Shown here piece after piece: positions 9,824-19,516 of a stretch of 64,000 nt of DNA. Source of the DNA: Sarcina ventriculi (GTDB lineage: Bacteria; Bacillota; Clostridia; Clostridiales; Clostridiaceae); assembly GCF_900456775.1 (NCBI RefSeq), contig NZ_UAUL01000007.1, positions 124,001 to 188,000 of the forward strand, in the 5' to 3' direction. The position numbers were made by a program, and so were the translations under genes. Positions within the stretch are counted from its first letter, which is position 1. Each line of letters begins with the position of its first letter. The notes under the pieces were generated by a model. It ran no database searches, was not told where the DNA came from, and worked only from the letters and a program-made list of their open reading frames with translations.

Positions 9824-10270
9824 TTAATTCACCTCAACTTTTCCTCCAGCCGCAACTATTTTTTCAGCTGCTTGTTTTGAGAATTTACAACCTTTAAGAG
9901 TAATACTTTTTTCTAAAGTACCATTTCCTAATATTTTGATTCCGTCCATTACTTTACTTACTACTCTTCTTTCAAGTAATAATTCTGGAGTAACTTCTGT
10001 TCCATTTTCAAATACATTTAATCTATCAACATTAATAGAAACTATTTCTTTAGCAAATATATTTGTAAAACCTCTTTTTGGAAGTCTTCTGTATAAAGGC
10101 ATTTGACCGCCTTCAAATCCAGGTCTTACTCCACCACCTGATCTAGCTTTTTGACCTTTTTCACCTTTACCAGCATTTCTTCCTAAACCTGAACCAGTAC
10201 CTCTACCAATTCTTTTAGGAGCTTTTTTACTACCAGCAGCAGGCTTTAATTCATGAAGTTTCATAGTCAT
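9824..10270 (-). CDS. rplO: 50S ribosomal protein L15
   Basis: The 148-residue sequence has the long glycine/basic N-terminal extension of L15 ([15 protein letters not shown], later [19 protein letters not shown]) that threads into 23S rRNA, then a globular C-terminal domain. ATG 10270 lies five bases after AGAGGAGG; the ATG two codons later is less well spaced. It follows rpmD and precedes secY in the spc part of the cluster. Confidence 0.97.
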   Translation of the reverse strand: MTMKLHELKPAAGSKKAPKRIGRGTGSGLGRNAGKGEKGQKARSGGGVRPGFEGGQMPLYRRLPKRGFTNIFAKEIVSINVDRLNVFENGTEVTPELLLERRVVSKVMDGIKILGNGTLEKSITLKGCKFSKQAAEKIVAAGGKVEVN

Positions 10271-10282
10271 CTACACCTCCTC

Positions 10283-10456
10283 TTATACTTCTTCAATTTT
10301 TAATAGGTAGTTAATTTTATTTAACATACCATTTATTTGAGGAGTTACCTCATGCTCTACTGTTTTACCAATTTTTCTTAGTCCTAGGGCATGCGCAGTA
10401 GCGATATGGTCTTTTTTTCTACCTATTAAGCTTTTTACTAATGTAACTTTTACCAT
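10283..10456 (-). CDS. rpmD: 50S ribosomal protein L30
   Basis: A 57-residue gene beginning [20 protein letters not shown] and ending [12 protein letters not shown] is a complete bacterial L30, including the family motif [17 protein letters not shown] 10456 is eight bases after GGAGGG. It lies between rpsE and rplO, exactly where L30 is expected in the spc operon. Confidence 0.96.
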   Translation of the reverse strand: MVKVTLVKSLIGRKKDHIATAHALGLRKIGKTVEHEVTPQINGMLNKINYLLKIEEV

Positions 10457-10469
10457 GACGCCATCCCTC

Positions 10470-10967
10470 CTAACCTAATATCTCTTCAACAGATTTTCCT
10501 CTTAATTTAGCTATATCTTCAGCTGTTCTTAAGCTAGCTAATCCATTGATTGTTGCTTTAACCATGTTTCTTGGATTGTTAGATCCTAAAGACTTAGCTC
10601 TAACATCTTTTAAGCCTGATAATTCAAGAACTGATCTTGCTGGACCTCCAGCAATAACTCCAGTACCTTCTGATGCTGGCATTATTAAAACTTTACCAGT
10701 TCCGAATTTACCATATATTTCGTGTGGAACTGTAGTTCCAACCATAGCAACAGATACTAAGTTTTTCTTAGCATCTTCTATTCCTTTTCTTATTGCTTCA
10801 GGGATTTCAATTGACTTACCAGTACCAACACCGATATGTCCGTTTTCGTCTCCAACAACTACAAGTGCGCTGAATCTGAAATTTCTACCACCCTTAACAA
10901 CCTTAGTAACTCTATTTATATGAACAACCTTTTCTTTAAGGTCTAGTGTACTAGGATCGATTCTCAT
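10470..10967 (-). CDS. rpsE: 30S ribosomal protein S5
   Basis: S5 shapes the mRNA entry path and affects decoding accuracy. The 165-residue protein has the double-stranded-RNA-binding-like N-terminal domain ([20 protein letters not shown], residues 14-33) and the C-terminal domain with [20 protein letters not shown]. The spectinomycin-associated loop ([11 protein letters not shown]) looks wild-type. It lies between rplR and rpmD. Confidence 0.97.
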   Translation of the reverse strand: MRIDPSTLDLKEKVVHINRVTKVVKGGRNFRFSALVVVGDENGHIGVGTGKSIEIPEAIRKGIEDAKKNLVSVAMVGTTVPHEIYGKFGTGKVLIMPASEGTGVIAGGPARSVLELSGLKDVRAKSLGSNNPRNMVKATINGLASLRTAEDIAKLRGKSVEEILG

Positions 10968-10986
10968 GTATTTTCCTCCTTCTAGA

Positions 10987-11343
10987 TTAGAATTTCAAGC
11001 CTGCTTCTCTTGCTCCATCAGCTAAAGCTTGAATTCTTCCATGATATACGTATCCGCCTCTATCGAATACAACTTCAGTGATTCCTTTTTCTATAGCTCT
11101 TTTAGCAACAAGTTCTCCCACTAATTTAGCAGCTTCTTTATTGCTTCCTTTTTCTATAGTTTTATCTAAACTTGAAGCGGCTACTACAGTAACAGCATTA
11201 ACATCATCTATTATTTGAGCATAAATATTTTTTTCACTTCTATACACTGAAAGTCTTGGTCTTTCTGTAGTTCCAAACACTTTTTTACGAACTCTTAAAT
11301 GACGCTTTTCTCTTGATGCTTTTCTATCTGCTTTCTTAAACAT
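10987..11343 (-). CDS. rplR: 50S ribosomal protein L18
   Basis: L18 binds 5S rRNA and docks it into the central protuberance. The 118-residue protein shows [23 protein letters not shown]-type opening blocks ([18 protein letters not shown]) and [25 protein letters not shown] at the C-terminus, both diagnostic. It is 20 bases downstream of rplF and precedes rpsE. Confidence 0.97.
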   Translation of the reverse strand: MFKKADRKASREKRHLRVRKKVFGTTERPRLSVYRSEKNIYAQIIDDVNAVTVVAASSLDKTIEKGSNKEAAKLVGELVAKRAIEKGITEVVFDRGGYVYHGRIQALADGAREAGLKF

Positions 11344-11362
11344 AAAGGTTCACTCCTTTCTA

Positions 11363-11905
11363 TTATTTCTTACCAGTCTTACCTTCTTTTCTTCTGATTA
11401 CTTCATCAGAATACTTAATTCCTTTGCCCTTATATGGCTCTGGTTTTCTCCATGATCTTATATCTGCAGCAACAGCTCCAACTTTTTCTTTATCTATACC
11501 TTGAACTATAACCTTAGTAGTTCCATCTAATTTGAACTCTATTCCATCTACTGCTTCTATTTCTACTGGATGTGAATATCCTAAGTTCATTACAAGTTTC
11601 TTTCCTTGTAATTGTGCTCTATATCCAACACCTATTAATTCTAAAGTTTTACTAAAACCTTGGTTAACTCCAATAATCATATTATTGATTAAAGCTCTAG
11701 TTAAACCATGAAGTGCTCTATTTTGTTTAGCATCATTTGGTCTTGTAACAACTACTTGAGCATCTTCAACAGCTATTGTAATGTCTTTGTGCATAGCTTT
11801 TACTAACTCACCTTTTGGGCCTTTCACTGTAACAACATTCTCTGGTGTTACAGCAACAGTTACTCCAGAAGGGATAGCTATAGGTAATCTACCTACTCTT
11901 GACAT
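11363..11905 (-). CDS. rplF: 50S ribosomal protein L6
   Basis: L6 lies near the factor-binding region and sarcin-ricin loop. The 180-residue protein has the duplicated L6 fold, with [15 protein letters not shown] at the start and the conserved [23 protein letters not shown] and [24 protein letters not shown] blocks. Start ATG 11905 follows AGGAGGTGCAATT. The 92-base gap upstream (to rpsH) is AT-rich with no clear signal. Confidence 0.97.
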   Translation of the reverse strand: MSRVGRLPIAIPSGVTVAVTPENVVTVKGPKGELVKAMHKDITIAVEDAQVVVTRPNDAKQNRALHGLTRALINNMIIGVNQGFSKTLELIGVGYRAQLQGKKLVMNLGYSHPVEIEAVDGIEFKLDGTTKVIVQGIDKEKVGAVAADIRSWRKPEPYKGKGIKYSDEVIRRKEGKTGKK

Positions 11906-11997
11906 AATTGCACCTCCTGTTAATTTGGATCCATCTAATATGTTTTTTTATGTTTTAATTTTTTTCTCAATCTAAATATAAAATTATATTATTTATA

Positions 11998-12396
11998 TTA
12001 CCAAACGTAGCAGATAACTTCTCCGCCTAATCCTGCTTTTCTAGCTTCTCTGTCTACTAATATTCCTTTTGAAGTTGATATTAATGCAACTCCTAATCCA
12101 TTTAATACTTTAGGAACTTCATCCTTTTTACAATAAACTCTTAATCCTGGTTTAGATATTCTCTTTAATCCAGTAATAACTCTTTCTTTATTTGATCCAT
12201 ATTTTAAAGATAATCTTAACATAGGAACAACACCATCATTGTATTCCTCTATTTCTTTAAGATAACCTTCTTGTAATAATATGTTTGTTATAGCCTTCTT
12301 AACTGTTGAAGAAGGTACTTCTACTACTTCATGTCTTACTGCATTCGCATTTCTAATACGAGTTAGTAAGTCTGCAATAGGATCTGTCATAACCAT
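11998..12396 (-). CDS. rpsH: 30S ribosomal protein S8
   Basis: S8 is a primary 16S rRNA binder in the central domain. The 132-residue sequence starts [19 protein letters not shown] and ends with [20 protein letters not shown], the conserved RNA-contact block. It lies between rpsN and rplF, as in other spc operons. In E. coli S8 represses this operon at rplX-rplE; I see no obvious equivalent mimic here. Confidence 0.97.
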   Translation of the reverse strand: MVMTDPIADLLTRIRNANAVRHEVVEVPSSTVKKAITNILLQEGYLKEIEEYNDGVVPMLRLSLKYGSNKERVITGLKRISKPGLRVYCKKDEVPKVLNGLGVALISTSKGILVDREARKAGLGGEVICYVW

Positions 12397-12427
12397 TATT
12401 TTGTGCCTCCTTTCACTATACTAGTAA

Positions 12428-12613
12428 TTACCAACTTGCCTTTTTGCATCCTGGAATTTCACCTTTGTAAGCTAATTCTCTAAAGCATATACGACAAATT
12501 CCAAATTTCTTTAATACAGAATGTGGTCTTCCACATAATCTACATCTAGTATAAGCTCTTGTTTGATATTTAGGTTCTTTTTTCCATTTTTCGATCATTG
12601 CTTTACGAGCCAT
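12428..12613 (-). CDS. rpsN: 30S ribosomal protein S14, zinc-binding type Z
   Basis: This 61-residue protein is the short zinc form of S14. The ligands are in [10 protein letters not shown] and GICRICFRE, a CX2C-X12-CX2C pattern. S14 helps assemble the 30S head. It sits 15 bases after rplE and 31 bases before rpsH, the normal place of the type Z gene in Firmicutes. Confidence 0.97.
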   Translation of the reverse strand: MARKAMIEKWKKEPKYQTRAYTRCRLCGRPHSVLKKFGICRICFRELAYKGEIPGCKKASW

Positions 12614-12628
12614 AGTATCCCCTCCTTA

Positions 12629-13171
12629 TTATTGAGCGAATGGCATACCAAGGAATCTTAATAATTCTCTTGCTTCTTCGTCAGTATTAGCTGTTGTAAC
12701 GAAGATTATATCCATACCTCTAACTTTATCTATTTTATCATATTCAATTTCTGGGAATATTAATTGTTCTTTAACTCCTAGAGAATAATTTCCTCTACCA
12801 TCAAAAGCTTTGCTTGATACTCCTCTAAAATCTCTAACTCTTGGAAGAGCTATAGACATTAATTTGTCAGCAAATTCATACATATTTGCTTTTCTCAATG
12901 TAACCTTACATCCTAGAGCCATATTCTCTCTAATTTTAAAGTTAGCAACTGATTTTTTTGCTCTTGTTAATATAGGTTTTTGTCCTGCTATTAATTGTAA
13001 ATCATTAACAGCTGATTCTAAAACTTTAGGATTATCCTTAGCTTCACCTACACCCATGTTTATAACTATTTTCTCAAGTTTTGGAACTTGCATTATATTT
13101 TTGTATCCGAACTTTTCCATCATAGCTGGAACTACTTCTTTTTCATATCTTTCTTGTAGTCTTGTTAACAT
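12629..13171 (-). CDS. rplE: 50S ribosomal protein L5
   Basis: L5 binds 5S rRNA with L18 and contacts P-site tRNA. The 180-residue protein contains [37 protein letters not shown] and the C-terminal [20 protein letters not shown] block. ATG 13171 follows GGAGGTACTTTAC. It is between rplX and rpsN. Confidence 0.97.
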   Translation of the reverse strand: MLTRLQERYEKEVVPAMMEKFGYKNIMQVPKLEKIVINMGVGEAKDNPKVLESAVNDLQLIAGQKPILTRAKKSVANFKIRENMALGCKVTLRKANMYEFADKLMSIALPRVRDFRGVSSKAFDGRGNYSLGVKEQLIFPEIEYDKIDKVRGMDIIFVTTANTDEEARELLRFLGMPFAQ

Positions 13172-13193
13172 GTAAAGTACCTCCTTTCAAATT

Positions 13194-13508
13194 TTAGAAT
13201 GTTTCTCCACACTTCTTACATACTCTTACTTTAGAACCATCTTCCATTATTTTATTGCTTATTCTTGTAGCTTTTTTACATTTTTCACAATATAACATAA
13301 CTTTAGAGCTGTTTATAGCTGCTTCCATTTCAACTATACCGCCTTGCATGTTTTGTTTATTTGGTTTTTGATGTTTCTTAACTATGTTAACACCTTTAAC
13401 GATAACTCTACCTGTTTTTGGAATAACTTTTAAAACTTCACCAGTTTTACCTTTGTCTTTTCCTGATATAACTATTACCGTATCATTCTTTCTAACATGT
13501 ACCTTCAT
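13194..13508 (-). CDS. rplX: 50S ribosomal protein L24
   Basis: L24 is an assembly-initiator protein at the tunnel exit. A KOW motif occupies the start ([20 protein letters not shown]). The C-terminal half has two CX2C pairs, CEKCKKATR and CKKCGE, which could bind zinc; this is seen in many clostridial L24 proteins. ATG 13508 (MKVHVRKN, 104 residues) is chosen because AGGAGG lies eight bases upstream, while an in-frame GTG at 13517 overlaps that ribosome site. Confidence 0.95.
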   Translation of the reverse strand: MKVHVRKNDTVIVISGKDKGKTGEVLKVIPKTGRVIVKGVNIVKKHQKPNKQNMQGGIVEMEAAINSSKVMLYCEKCKKATRISNKIMEDGSKVRVCKKCGETF

Positions 13509-13534
13509 CTTAGCCACCTCCTAATCTTTTATAA

Positions 13535-13903
13535 TTATAGAACTTCTGGTGCTAATGATAATATTTTGTTAAATTCCTTATCTCTTAGCTCTCTAGCAAC
13601 CGGTCCAAAAATACGAGTTCCTCTTGGTTGCTTATCATCTTTAATAATTACAGCAGCGTTTTCGTCAAATTTTATATAAGAACCATCTGCTCTTCTTAAT
13701 CCTCTAACTGATCTTACTACTACTGCTTTTACAACGTCACCTTTTTTAACAACTCCGCCTGGTGTTGCACTTTTAACGCTAGCGACTATTACATCTCCAA
13801 TATTTCCATACTTTCTTTTAGATCCGCCTAAAACTCTGATACACATAATTTCCTTTGCACCAGAATTATCTGCAACCTTTAATAAGGTTTGTTGTTGTAT
13901 CAT
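13535..13903 (-). CDS. rplN: 50S ribosomal protein L14
   Basis: The 122-residue sequence [20 protein letters not shown] is the invariant L14 N-terminus, and [20 protein letters not shown] is the conserved C-terminal block. L14 forms an intersubunit bridge and is the docking site for the silencing factor RsfS. It lies between rpsQ and rplX. Confidence 0.97.
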   Translation of the reverse strand: MIQQQTLLKVADNSGAKEIMCIRVLGGSKRKYGNIGDVIVASVKSATPGGVVKKGDVVKAVVVRSVRGLRRADGSYIKFDENAAVIIKDDKQPRGTRIFGPVARELRDKEFNKILSLAPEVL

Positions 13904-13933
13904 GAAATTAACCTCCTTTCAGACTCTGAAATA

Positions 13934-14191
13934 CTATTTAGCTTTTTCTACTATTTCAACTAGTCTCCATCTTTTATCCTTAGATAATGGTCTAGTCTCC
14001 ATTATAGAAACTCTATCTCCAATTTTAGCTTCGTTATTTTCATCATGAACTTTAAACTTAGTAGTTCTATTAACTGTTTTTCCGTATAATGGATGTCTTA
14101 CCTTTGTTTCTATTGCAACTACGATAGTTTTTTCCATTTTATCTGAAACAACTTTACCTATTCTGTTCTTTCTTAAACCTCTATTTTCCAC
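13934..14191 (-). CDS. rpsQ: 30S ribosomal protein S17
   Basis: An 85-residue OB-fold protein binding the 5' domain of 16S rRNA. It shows [39 protein letters not shown] and the conserved [16 protein letters not shown]. The start is GTG 14191, eight bases after AAAGGAGG. It lies between rpmC and rplN. Confidence 0.97.
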   Translation of the reverse strand: MENRGLRKNRIGKVVSDKMEKTIVVAIETKVRHPLYGKTVNRTTKFKVHDENNEAKIGDRVSIMETRPLSKDKRWRLVEIVEKAK

Positions 14192-14212
14192 AGATTTAAC
14201 CTCCTTTCAGGA

Positions 14213-14422
14213 TTACAGCTCAACTCTTAACTCTTCTTCTCTTATAATAGTTTTTATTTGAGCTATTGATTTCTTTACTTCTCTTATTCTCATTGGGTTT
14301 TCTAATTGACCTGTAGCTAATTGGAATCTTAAATTGAATAATTCAGCTTTTAATTCATCTAATTTAGCTTTTAAATCTTGAGGAGCACTTGTTCTTAGTT
14401 CTTTTATCTCTCTAGCTTTCAT
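14213..14422 (-). CDS. rpmC: 50S ribosomal protein L29
   Basis: A 69-residue all-helical protein at the peptide tunnel exit, where it forms part of the docking site for SRP and chaperones. It has the L29 blocks [39 protein letters not shown] and [11 protein letters not shown]. Its ATG shares one base with the rplP stop codon (TAATG), a sign of coupled translation. Confidence 0.97.
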   Translation of the reverse strand: MKAREIKELRTSAPQDLKAKLDELKAELFNLRFQLATGQLENPMRIREVKKSIAQIKTIIREEELRVEL

Positions 14423-14856
14423 TACTCTTCACCACCCATTTCCTCAAAATCTCTTCTTGTAACGAACTTAGTCTTTACAGGAAGTTTGTGTGAAGCAAGT
14501 CTCATAGCTTCTCTAGCTTTTTCTTCATCTACTCCTGATAACTCAAATAAAACTCTACCTGGTTTTACTACTGCTACCCAATACTCTACTGAACCTTTAC
14601 CTGAACCCATTCTTGTTTCAGCTGGTTTTTCAGTTACTGGTTTATCTGGGAATATTTTTATCCAAAGCTTACCGCCTCTTCTTATATATCTATTAATAGC
14701 TATTCTGGCAGACTCTATTTGGTTGCTTGTTATCCAACCACAAGTTGTAGCTTGAATACCAAAGTCTCCATATGCAAGGAAATTTCCTCTAGTAGCTTTA
14801 CCTTTCATTCTACCACGTTGAACCTTACGATGTTTTACTCTTTTAGGCATTAACAT
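14422..14856 (-). CDS. rplP: 50S ribosomal protein L16
   Basis: L16 organises the A-site finger and tRNA accommodation corridor. The 144-residue protein contains [20 protein letters not shown], the [23 protein letters not shown]-like block ([14 protein letters not shown]) and [23 protein letters not shown] 14856 is nine bases after AAAGGAGG. The stop codon overlaps the rpmC start by one base. Confidence 0.97.
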   Translation of the reverse strand: MLMPKRVKHRKVQRGRMKGKATRGNFLAYGDFGIQATTCGWITSNQIESARIAINRYIRRGGKLWIKIFPDKPVTEKPAETRMGSGKGSVEYWVAVVKPGRVLFELSGVDEEKAREAMRLASHKLPVKTKFVTRRDFEEMGGEE

Positions 14857-14886
14857 GATTAAATTCCTCCTTTCTTATATTACATC

Positions 14887-15552
14887 CTATTCACTAACTT
14901 CTTCTTTTTCAACTTTTTTTGTTGGAAGAACTTCTCCATTATAAACCCAAACTTTAACTCCTATTTTTCCATAAGTTGTATCAGCTTCTGCAAATCCATA
15001 ATCTATGTCCGCTCTTAAAGTTTGTAGTGGAATAGTTCCTTCATGATATTGTTCTGTTCTTGCTATTTCTGCACCACCTAATCTACCTGAACAAGCTATT
15101 TTAACTCCTTTAGCTCCAGATTTCATAGATCTTTGTATTGTTTGCTTCATAGCTCTTCTGAATGATATTCTCTTTTCTAATTGAGCTGCTATGTTCTCAG
15201 CCATTAATTGAGAATCAACTTCTACATTTTTAACTTCTACAATATTTATTAAAATATTCTTTTCAGCTATTATAGTAGATAATTGTTTCTTTAATTTTTC
15301 TATTCCAGAACCACCTTTTCCTATAATAACTCCTGGTTTAGCTGTATATATGTTTAATTTAACTCTTTTTGCAGCTCTTTCTATTTCAACTTTAGATATT
15401 CCTGCGTTAAAAAGTTCTTTTTTAACAAATTCTCTAATCTTGTGATCTTCAACTAAGTTATCAGCGAAATTTTTCTTATCTGCATACCATTTTGCATTCC
15501 AATCTTTAATAACGCCAACTCTTAGTCCATGAGGATTTACTTTTTGACCCAC
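14887..15552 (-). CDS. rpsC: 30S ribosomal protein S3
   Basis: S3 lines the mRNA entry tunnel and contributes to helicase activity. The 221-residue protein has the invariant [20 protein letters not shown] start, a type II KH domain with [16 protein letters not shown] (about residues 72-87) and the C-terminal domain with [18 protein letters not shown]. It lies between rplV and rplP. Confidence 0.97.
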   Translation of the reverse strand: MGQKVNPHGLRVGVIKDWNAKWYADKKNFADNLVEDHKIREFVKKELFNAGISKVEIERAAKRVKLNIYTAKPGVIIGKGGSGIEKLKKQLSTIIAEKNILINIVEVKNVEVDSQLMAENIAAQLEKRISFRRAMKQTIQRSMKSGAKGVKIACSGRLGGAEIARTEQYHEGTIPLQTLRADIDYGFAEADTTYGKIGVKVWVYNGEVLPTKKVEKEEVSE

Positions 15553-15573
15553 TCTGTTTCCCTCCTTACTTAA

Positions 15574-15909
15574 TTAAGCTCTCTCTTTAACTATTACAGT
15601 TATGTGACTTGTTCTTTTATTTATTCTGAATGCTTTACCGTGATCCATAGGTCTGAATCTCTTTAATGTTGGTCCTTGACCTACAAATGCTTCACTAACA
15701 TATAATCTGTTTATATCTAAATCATTATTATTTTCAGCATTAGCAACTGCTGATTTTAAAACTTTATATATTACCTCTGCAGCATCTCTTGGAGTGTATT
15801 TTAAAATTGCGAAAGCTTCATTAACATCTTTTCCTCTTATTAAATTAAGAACAACTCCTACTTTAGTTGGAGACATTCTAACATATTTAGCTATAGCTCT
15901 AGCTTCCAT
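15574..15909 (-). CDS. rplV: 50S ribosomal protein L22
   Basis: L22 has a long beta-hairpin in the exit tunnel where it senses nascent chains and macrolides. The 111-residue sequence reads [20 protein letters not shown] and includes the hairpin segment [20 protein letters not shown]. No insertion or deletion is visible in the hairpin tip. It lies between rpsS and rpsC. Confidence 0.97.
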   Translation of the reverse strand: MEARAIAKYVRMSPTKVGVVLNLIRGKDVNEAFAILKYTPRDAAEVIYKVLKSAVANAENNNDLDINRLYVSEAFVGQGPTLKRFRPMDHGKAFRINKRTSHITVIVKERA

Positions 15910-15933
15910 TTAAAGCCCTCCTTTCTGGGATTA

Positions 15934-16215
15934 TTATTTTCTTTTTGATGTTTTTTCGTTGTAATCATGTCCTTTGTAAGTTCTTGTTAATACAAACTCA
16001 CCTAATTTATGACCTACCATATCTTCTGATATATATACAGGAACATGTTTTCTTCCATCATGAACAGCTATTGTATGGCCAATCATTTGTGGAAATATAG
16101 TTGAACTTCTTGACCAAGTTTTAATAACCTTCTTATCACCACTTTGGTTCATTGCTTCTATCTTATTTAAAAGACCAACATGTACGAAAGGTCCTTTTTT
16201 AATTGATCTACTCAC
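15934..16215 (-). CDS. rpsS: 30S ribosomal protein S19
   Basis: S19 pairs with S13 in the 30S head. The 93-residue protein is typical: [20 protein letters not shown], then [28 protein letters not shown] and [12 protein letters not shown]. It lies 73 bases after rplB; that gap contains only a small AT-rich hairpin (about 16266-16284). Confidence 0.97.
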   Translation of the reverse strand: MSRSIKKGPFVHVGLLNKIEAMNQSGDKKVIKTWSRSSTIFPQMIGHTIAVHDGRKHVPVYISEDMVGHKLGEFVLTRTYKGHDYNEKTSKRK

Positions 16216-16288
16216 TATAATTGCCTCCCTTCATAAATCTACTAATTATGCGATCAAGCTATGAAGAGAAATATATATTCTCTCCAAA

Positions 16289-17122
16289 TTACTTGTCGTT
16301 TCTTCTCTTAATGATAAATCTATCTGAATATTTTTTATTTTTTCTAGTTTTATATCCAAGTGCTGGTTTACCCCATGGAGTAACTGGACTTGGTCTACCT
16401 ATAGGAGATCTACCTTCACCACCACCATGTGGATGATCACAAGGGTTCATTACAGATCCTCTAACAGTAGGTCTGAATCCCATATGTCTCTTTCTTCCTG
16501 CTTTACCTATATTAACTATATCATGTGTAGTATTAGATAAAGTTCCAATAGTAGCTCTGCATTCTATTCTAACATATCTCATTTCACCTGATGGTAATCT
16601 TAATGTAGCATAATTTCCTTCTTTAGCCATTAATTGAGCTGAAGTACCTGCTGCTCTTACCATTTGACCACCTTTTCCAGCTTGTAATTCTATGTTGTGA
16701 ACAACAGTACCAACTGGCATATTTTTTAGTGGAAGTGCATTACCTGGTTTTATATCAGCTTCTGGACCAGATACTATCTTATCTCCAACATTTAATCCGA
16801 CTGGAGCAAGTATATATCTTTTATCTCCATCAGCATATACAACTAATGCGATATATGCAGATCTATTTGGATCATATTCTATAGAAGCAACTTTAGCAAC
16901 TATACCATCCTTATTTCTTTTGAAATCTATAATTCTATATTTTCTTTTAGCTCCACCACCACGGTGTCTAACAGTTATTTTACCTTGACCATTTCTACCA
17001 CCTGTTTTATTTAAAGAAACTAAAAGTGACTTTTCAGGAACATTTGTAGTTATTTCTTCAAATGTTGGCATAGTCATTTGTCTTCTAGATGGAGTGGTTG
17101 GTTTAAACTTTTTAACTGCCAT
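16289..17122 (-). CDS. rplB: 50S ribosomal protein L2
   Basis: L2 is one of the most conserved ribosomal proteins and supports the peptidyl-transferase region and subunit joining. The 277-residue protein shows [20 protein letters not shown], the OB/SH3 core, and the highly conserved [20 protein letters not shown] block with the functionally important His. It lies between rplW and rpsS. Confidence 0.97.
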   Translation of the reverse strand: MAVKKFKPTTPSRRQMTMPTFEEITTNVPEKSLLVSLNKTGGRNGQGKITVRHRGGGAKRKYRIIDFKRNKDGIVAKVASIEYDPNRSAYIALVVYADGDKRYILAPVGLNVGDKIVSGPEADIKPGNALPLKNMPVGTVVHNIELQAGKGGQMVRAAGTSAQLMAKEGNYATLRLPSGEMRYVRIECRATIGTLSNTTHDIVNIGKAGRKRHMGFRPTVRGSVMNPCDHPHGGGEGRSPIGRPSPVTPWGKPALGYKTRKNKKYSDRFIIKRRNDK

Positions 17123-17178
17123 TTTATTCCCTCCTCTTTTTCGCTTATCTGGTTATATAACCAATAAATGCTTTAATA

Positions 17179-17472
17179 TTATTGCATTCCTTCGAAGAAT
17201 TCTATTGAACTTCCTTCAGCTAATTTAACTATAGCCTTTTTATAGTCAGCTCTTTTTCCGATATGAACGCCAACTCTTTTAGTTTTTCCTTCAACTCTCA
17301 TAGTTTTTACATCTTCAACTTTTACATTGAATATTTCTTCTATAGCTCTTTTTACTTGAACTTTGTTAGCTGATTGATGAACTATGAAGGTGTATTTATT
17401 TTCTGCCATAGCAGCCATAGTTTTTTCAGTTATCATTGGCTTTCTAATTATATCATGGCTTGTTAATCTCAT
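17179..17472 (-). CDS. rplW: 50S ribosomal protein L23
   Basis: L23 sits at the tunnel exit and anchors trigger factor and SRP. The 97-residue sequence has [20 protein letters not shown] and the [20 protein letters not shown] block. Its ATG (17472) overlaps the rplD stop codon by one base, again TAATG-type coupling. rplB follows after a 56-base gap. Confidence 0.97.
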   Translation of the reverse strand: MRLTSHDIIRKPMITEKTMAAMAENKYTFIVHQSANKVQVKRAIEEIFNVKVEDVKTMRVEGKTKRVGVHIGKRADYKKAIVKLAEGSSIEFFEGMQ

Positions 17473-18092
17473 TATGCGTACACCTCCTCAATTTTGTTTA
17501 CAGCTTCTTTAGTTATTATTAACTTTTCAAATTTTAATAAATCATAAACATTTATATTGTTAACTGGTAAAACAGCAACTCCTTGAATATTTCTTGCTGA
17601 TTTATATACATTTTCATTTGATTCAGCTGTTACAATTAAAGTCTTTTTAGCTTCAAACGCATTTAAAACATTAACCATTTCTTTAGTTTTTGGAGCAGCT
17701 AATTCTAAGCTTTCTAAAACTATTATATTGTTATCTAAAACTTTACTTGTTAATGCAGAAGTTATAGCAACTCTTCTCATAGTTTTAGGTATAGACATTC
17801 TATAATCTCTTGGTTTTGGTGCGAATACAACTCCACCTTTTATCCATTGAGGTGCTCTTATAGAACCTTGTCTTGCTCTACCTGTTCCTTTTTGTCTCCA
17901 AGGCTTAATTCCGCCTCCTCTAACTTCAGCTCTAGTTTTAGCTGATTGAGTTCCTTGTCTTTTATTAGCTAATTGAGCTACAACTACTTGATGTATTGCA
18001 TCAGTATTCACCTCAACTGCAAAAATTTGATCGTTTAATTGGATTTCTCCAACTTTATTTGCTTCCTTATTAAATAATCCTATTGTAGGCAT
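17472..18092 (-). CDS. rplD: 50S ribosomal protein L4
   Basis: L4 extends a loop to the tunnel constriction; in E. coli it also represses the S10 operon. The 206-residue protein has the conserved basic loop with [20 protein letters not shown] and [20 protein letters not shown]. Start ATG 18092 follows AAAGGAGGAACCCTA. It lies between rplC and rplW. Confidence 0.97.
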   Translation of the reverse strand: MPTIGLFNKEANKVGEIQLNDQIFAVEVNTDAIHQVVVAQLANKRQGTQSAKTRAEVRGGGIKPWRQKGTGRARQGSIRAPQWIKGGVVFAPKPRDYRMSIPKTMRRVAITSALTSKVLDNNIIVLESLELAAPKTKEMVNVLNAFEAKKTLIVTAESNENVYKSARNIQGVAVLPVNNINVYDLLKFEKLIITKEAVNKIEEVYA

Positions 18093-18116
18093 TAGGGTTC
18101 CTCCTTTCTATAAAAA

Positions 18117-18746
18117 TTAAGCTCTAGCGCTATTTTTTATAACTACTGTTCCTTTATTTGGTCCTGGTATTCCACCTTTTATTAGAATAACATTTTTTTC
18201 AGGCATTACTCTAACAACTTGTAAATTTAATACAGTAGTATTTACAGCACCCATGTGTCCTGGCATTTTTTTATTTTTGAAAGTTCTTGATGGATCTGAT
18301 GAAGCTCCCATAGAACCAACAGCTCTTTTAAATTTAGAACCATGAGACATAGGTCCTCTGTTGAAGTTCCATCTTTTTATAACTCCGGCAAATCCTTTAC
18401 CTTTAGATATACCTGACACATCAACTTTATCTCCAGCTTCAAATATGTCAACTTTTATTTCATCTCCAACATTATAAGTTGATATATCTTCTAATCTGAA
18501 TTCTTTTAACTTTCTTTTAACTGATACTCCAGCTTTAGCAAAATGTCCTTTTTTAGGCTTATTTACTAACTTTTCTCTTATTTCTCCAAATCCAACTTGT
18601 ATTGCATCATATCCATCTGATTCTACTGTCTTCTTTTGAACAACAACACATGGACCTGCTTCTACAACTGTTACTGGAACAACTTTTCCATTCTCATCAA
18701 ATATTTGAGTCATTCCTATCTTTTTTCCTATTATAGCTTTTTGCAT
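18117..18746 (-). CDS. rplC: 50S ribosomal protein L3
   Basis: L3 is an early assembly protein with a loop near the peptidyl-transferase centre. The 209-residue sequence starts [20 protein letters not shown] and contains the family block [23 protein letters not shown] and [14 protein letters not shown]. It follows rpsJ by 75 bases in the S10 part of the cluster. Confidence 0.97.
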   Translation of the reverse strand: MQKAIIGKKIGMTQIFDENGKVVPVTVVEAGPCVVVQKKTVESDGYDAIQVGFGEIREKLVNKPKKGHFAKAGVSVKRKLKEFRLEDISTYNVGDEIKVDIFEAGDKVDVSGISKGKGFAGVIKRWNFNRGPMSHGSKFKRAVGSMGASSDPSRTFKNKKMPGHMGAVNTTVLNLQVVRVMPEKNVILIKGGIPGPNKGTVVIKNSARA

Positions 18747-18821
18747 TTAGCTACACCTCCTAAACTTATTAGCGGATTGTTATACAATCATAACAGTTCA
18801 TTTTTGCAATCTTATAAATTA

Positions 18822-19130
18822 TTATAATTTTATTTCAATATCTACACCTGCAGGCAAGTTTAATCTCATTAATGCATCAACAGTTTTAGGTGATGGATTA
18901 ACTATATCGATTAATCTCTTATGAGTTCTGATTTCAAACTGCTCTCTAGAATCTTTGTACTTATGTACAGCTCTTAAGATAGTTATAACATCTTTCTCAG
19001 TTGGTAGTGGAACTGGTCCAGCAACCCTAGCACCTGTAGATTTAGCAGTCTCAACTATTTTTTCAGCTGATTGATCTAATATTGTATGATCAAATGCTTT
19101 TAATCTTATTCTTATTTTTTGTTTTGACAT
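18822..19130 (-). CDS. rpsJ: 30S ribosomal protein S10
   Basis: S10 works in the ribosome and, as NusE, in transcription-translation coupling with NusG and in antitermination. The 102-residue protein begins [20 protein letters not shown] and contains [29 protein letters not shown], the tetracycline-associated loop. It is the first gene of the S10-spc supercluster, behind a leader of about 190 nt and a strong promoter. Confidence 0.97.
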   Translation of the reverse strand: MSKQKIRIRLKAFDHTILDQSAEKIVETAKSTGARVAGPVPLPTEKDVITILRAVHKYKDSREQFEIRTHKRLIDIVNPSPKTVDALMRLNLPAGVDIEIKL

Positions 19131-19223
19131 TTAATTTCCCTCCTTTTCATGTACGCTTTACTTCTAACGCACAACAGCGCTTGTTCTATAAACTTATCCT
19201 GGTGTTTCATAACTAAGATAATA

Positions 19224-19299
19224 CTAGAACCCCTGTCGTCGGATTCTAGATCCTGACATACTCATCAAGAATTCCCCGGAAGTTCGGCAACCTCTTGAT
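19224..19299 (-). promoter_or_regulatory. Two-hairpin leader of the S10 operon
   Basis: On the minus strand, hairpin 1 (19264-19299) pairs ATCAAGA with TCTTGAT around an inner CCG / CGG stem; hairpin 2 (19224-19249) pairs CTAGAATCC with GGGTTCTAG (one wobble). Neither is followed by a T-run, so they look like regulatory structure rather than terminators. The rest of 19131-19320 shows no ORF. By analogy with the E. coli S10 leader this could bind a ribosomal protein, but that is inference. Confidence 0.5.
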
Positions 19300-19327
19300 T
19301 CATCACTGTTCGCTTTACAACTTCTTC

Positions 19328-19356
19328 ATTATACTATGCATATTACTTTATTTCAA
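19328..19356 (-). promoter_or_regulatory. Promoter of the S10-spc operon
   Basis: Minus strand -35 TTGAAA (19351-19356), 17-base spacer, consensus -10 TATAAT (19328-19333). Transcription should start near 19321 and run through rpsJ onward. Confidence 0.85.
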
Positions 19357-19470
19357 GTATTTTTTCAAAATTAATATTTACTCATTATAAATTTATTAAA
19401 CTAATATTTATCATCTTCTACATATTTTTTTATTATACTACTTTTTTTTAAAATTTCAATAAATTTTTTA

Positions 19471-19516
19471 TATAAATAAAAGAAGTAGATAAATTTACCT
19501 ACTTCTTTTATTTATA
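19471..19516 (-). terminator. Terminator after the str-operon tuf
   Basis: An 18-bp perfect stem (arms 19471-19488 and 19499-19516) with a 10-base loop lies 12 bases after the tuf stop; the minus-strand continuation is TTTTTTAAA-rich. It separates the str operon from the S10 promoter. Between it and the promoter (19357-19470) I see only AT-rich sequence. Confidence 0.85.

Noticed and set aside
10546-10923. A 125-codon plus-strand frame opposite rpsE
   Set aside because: Antisense shadow of a complete S5 gene, no ribosome site.
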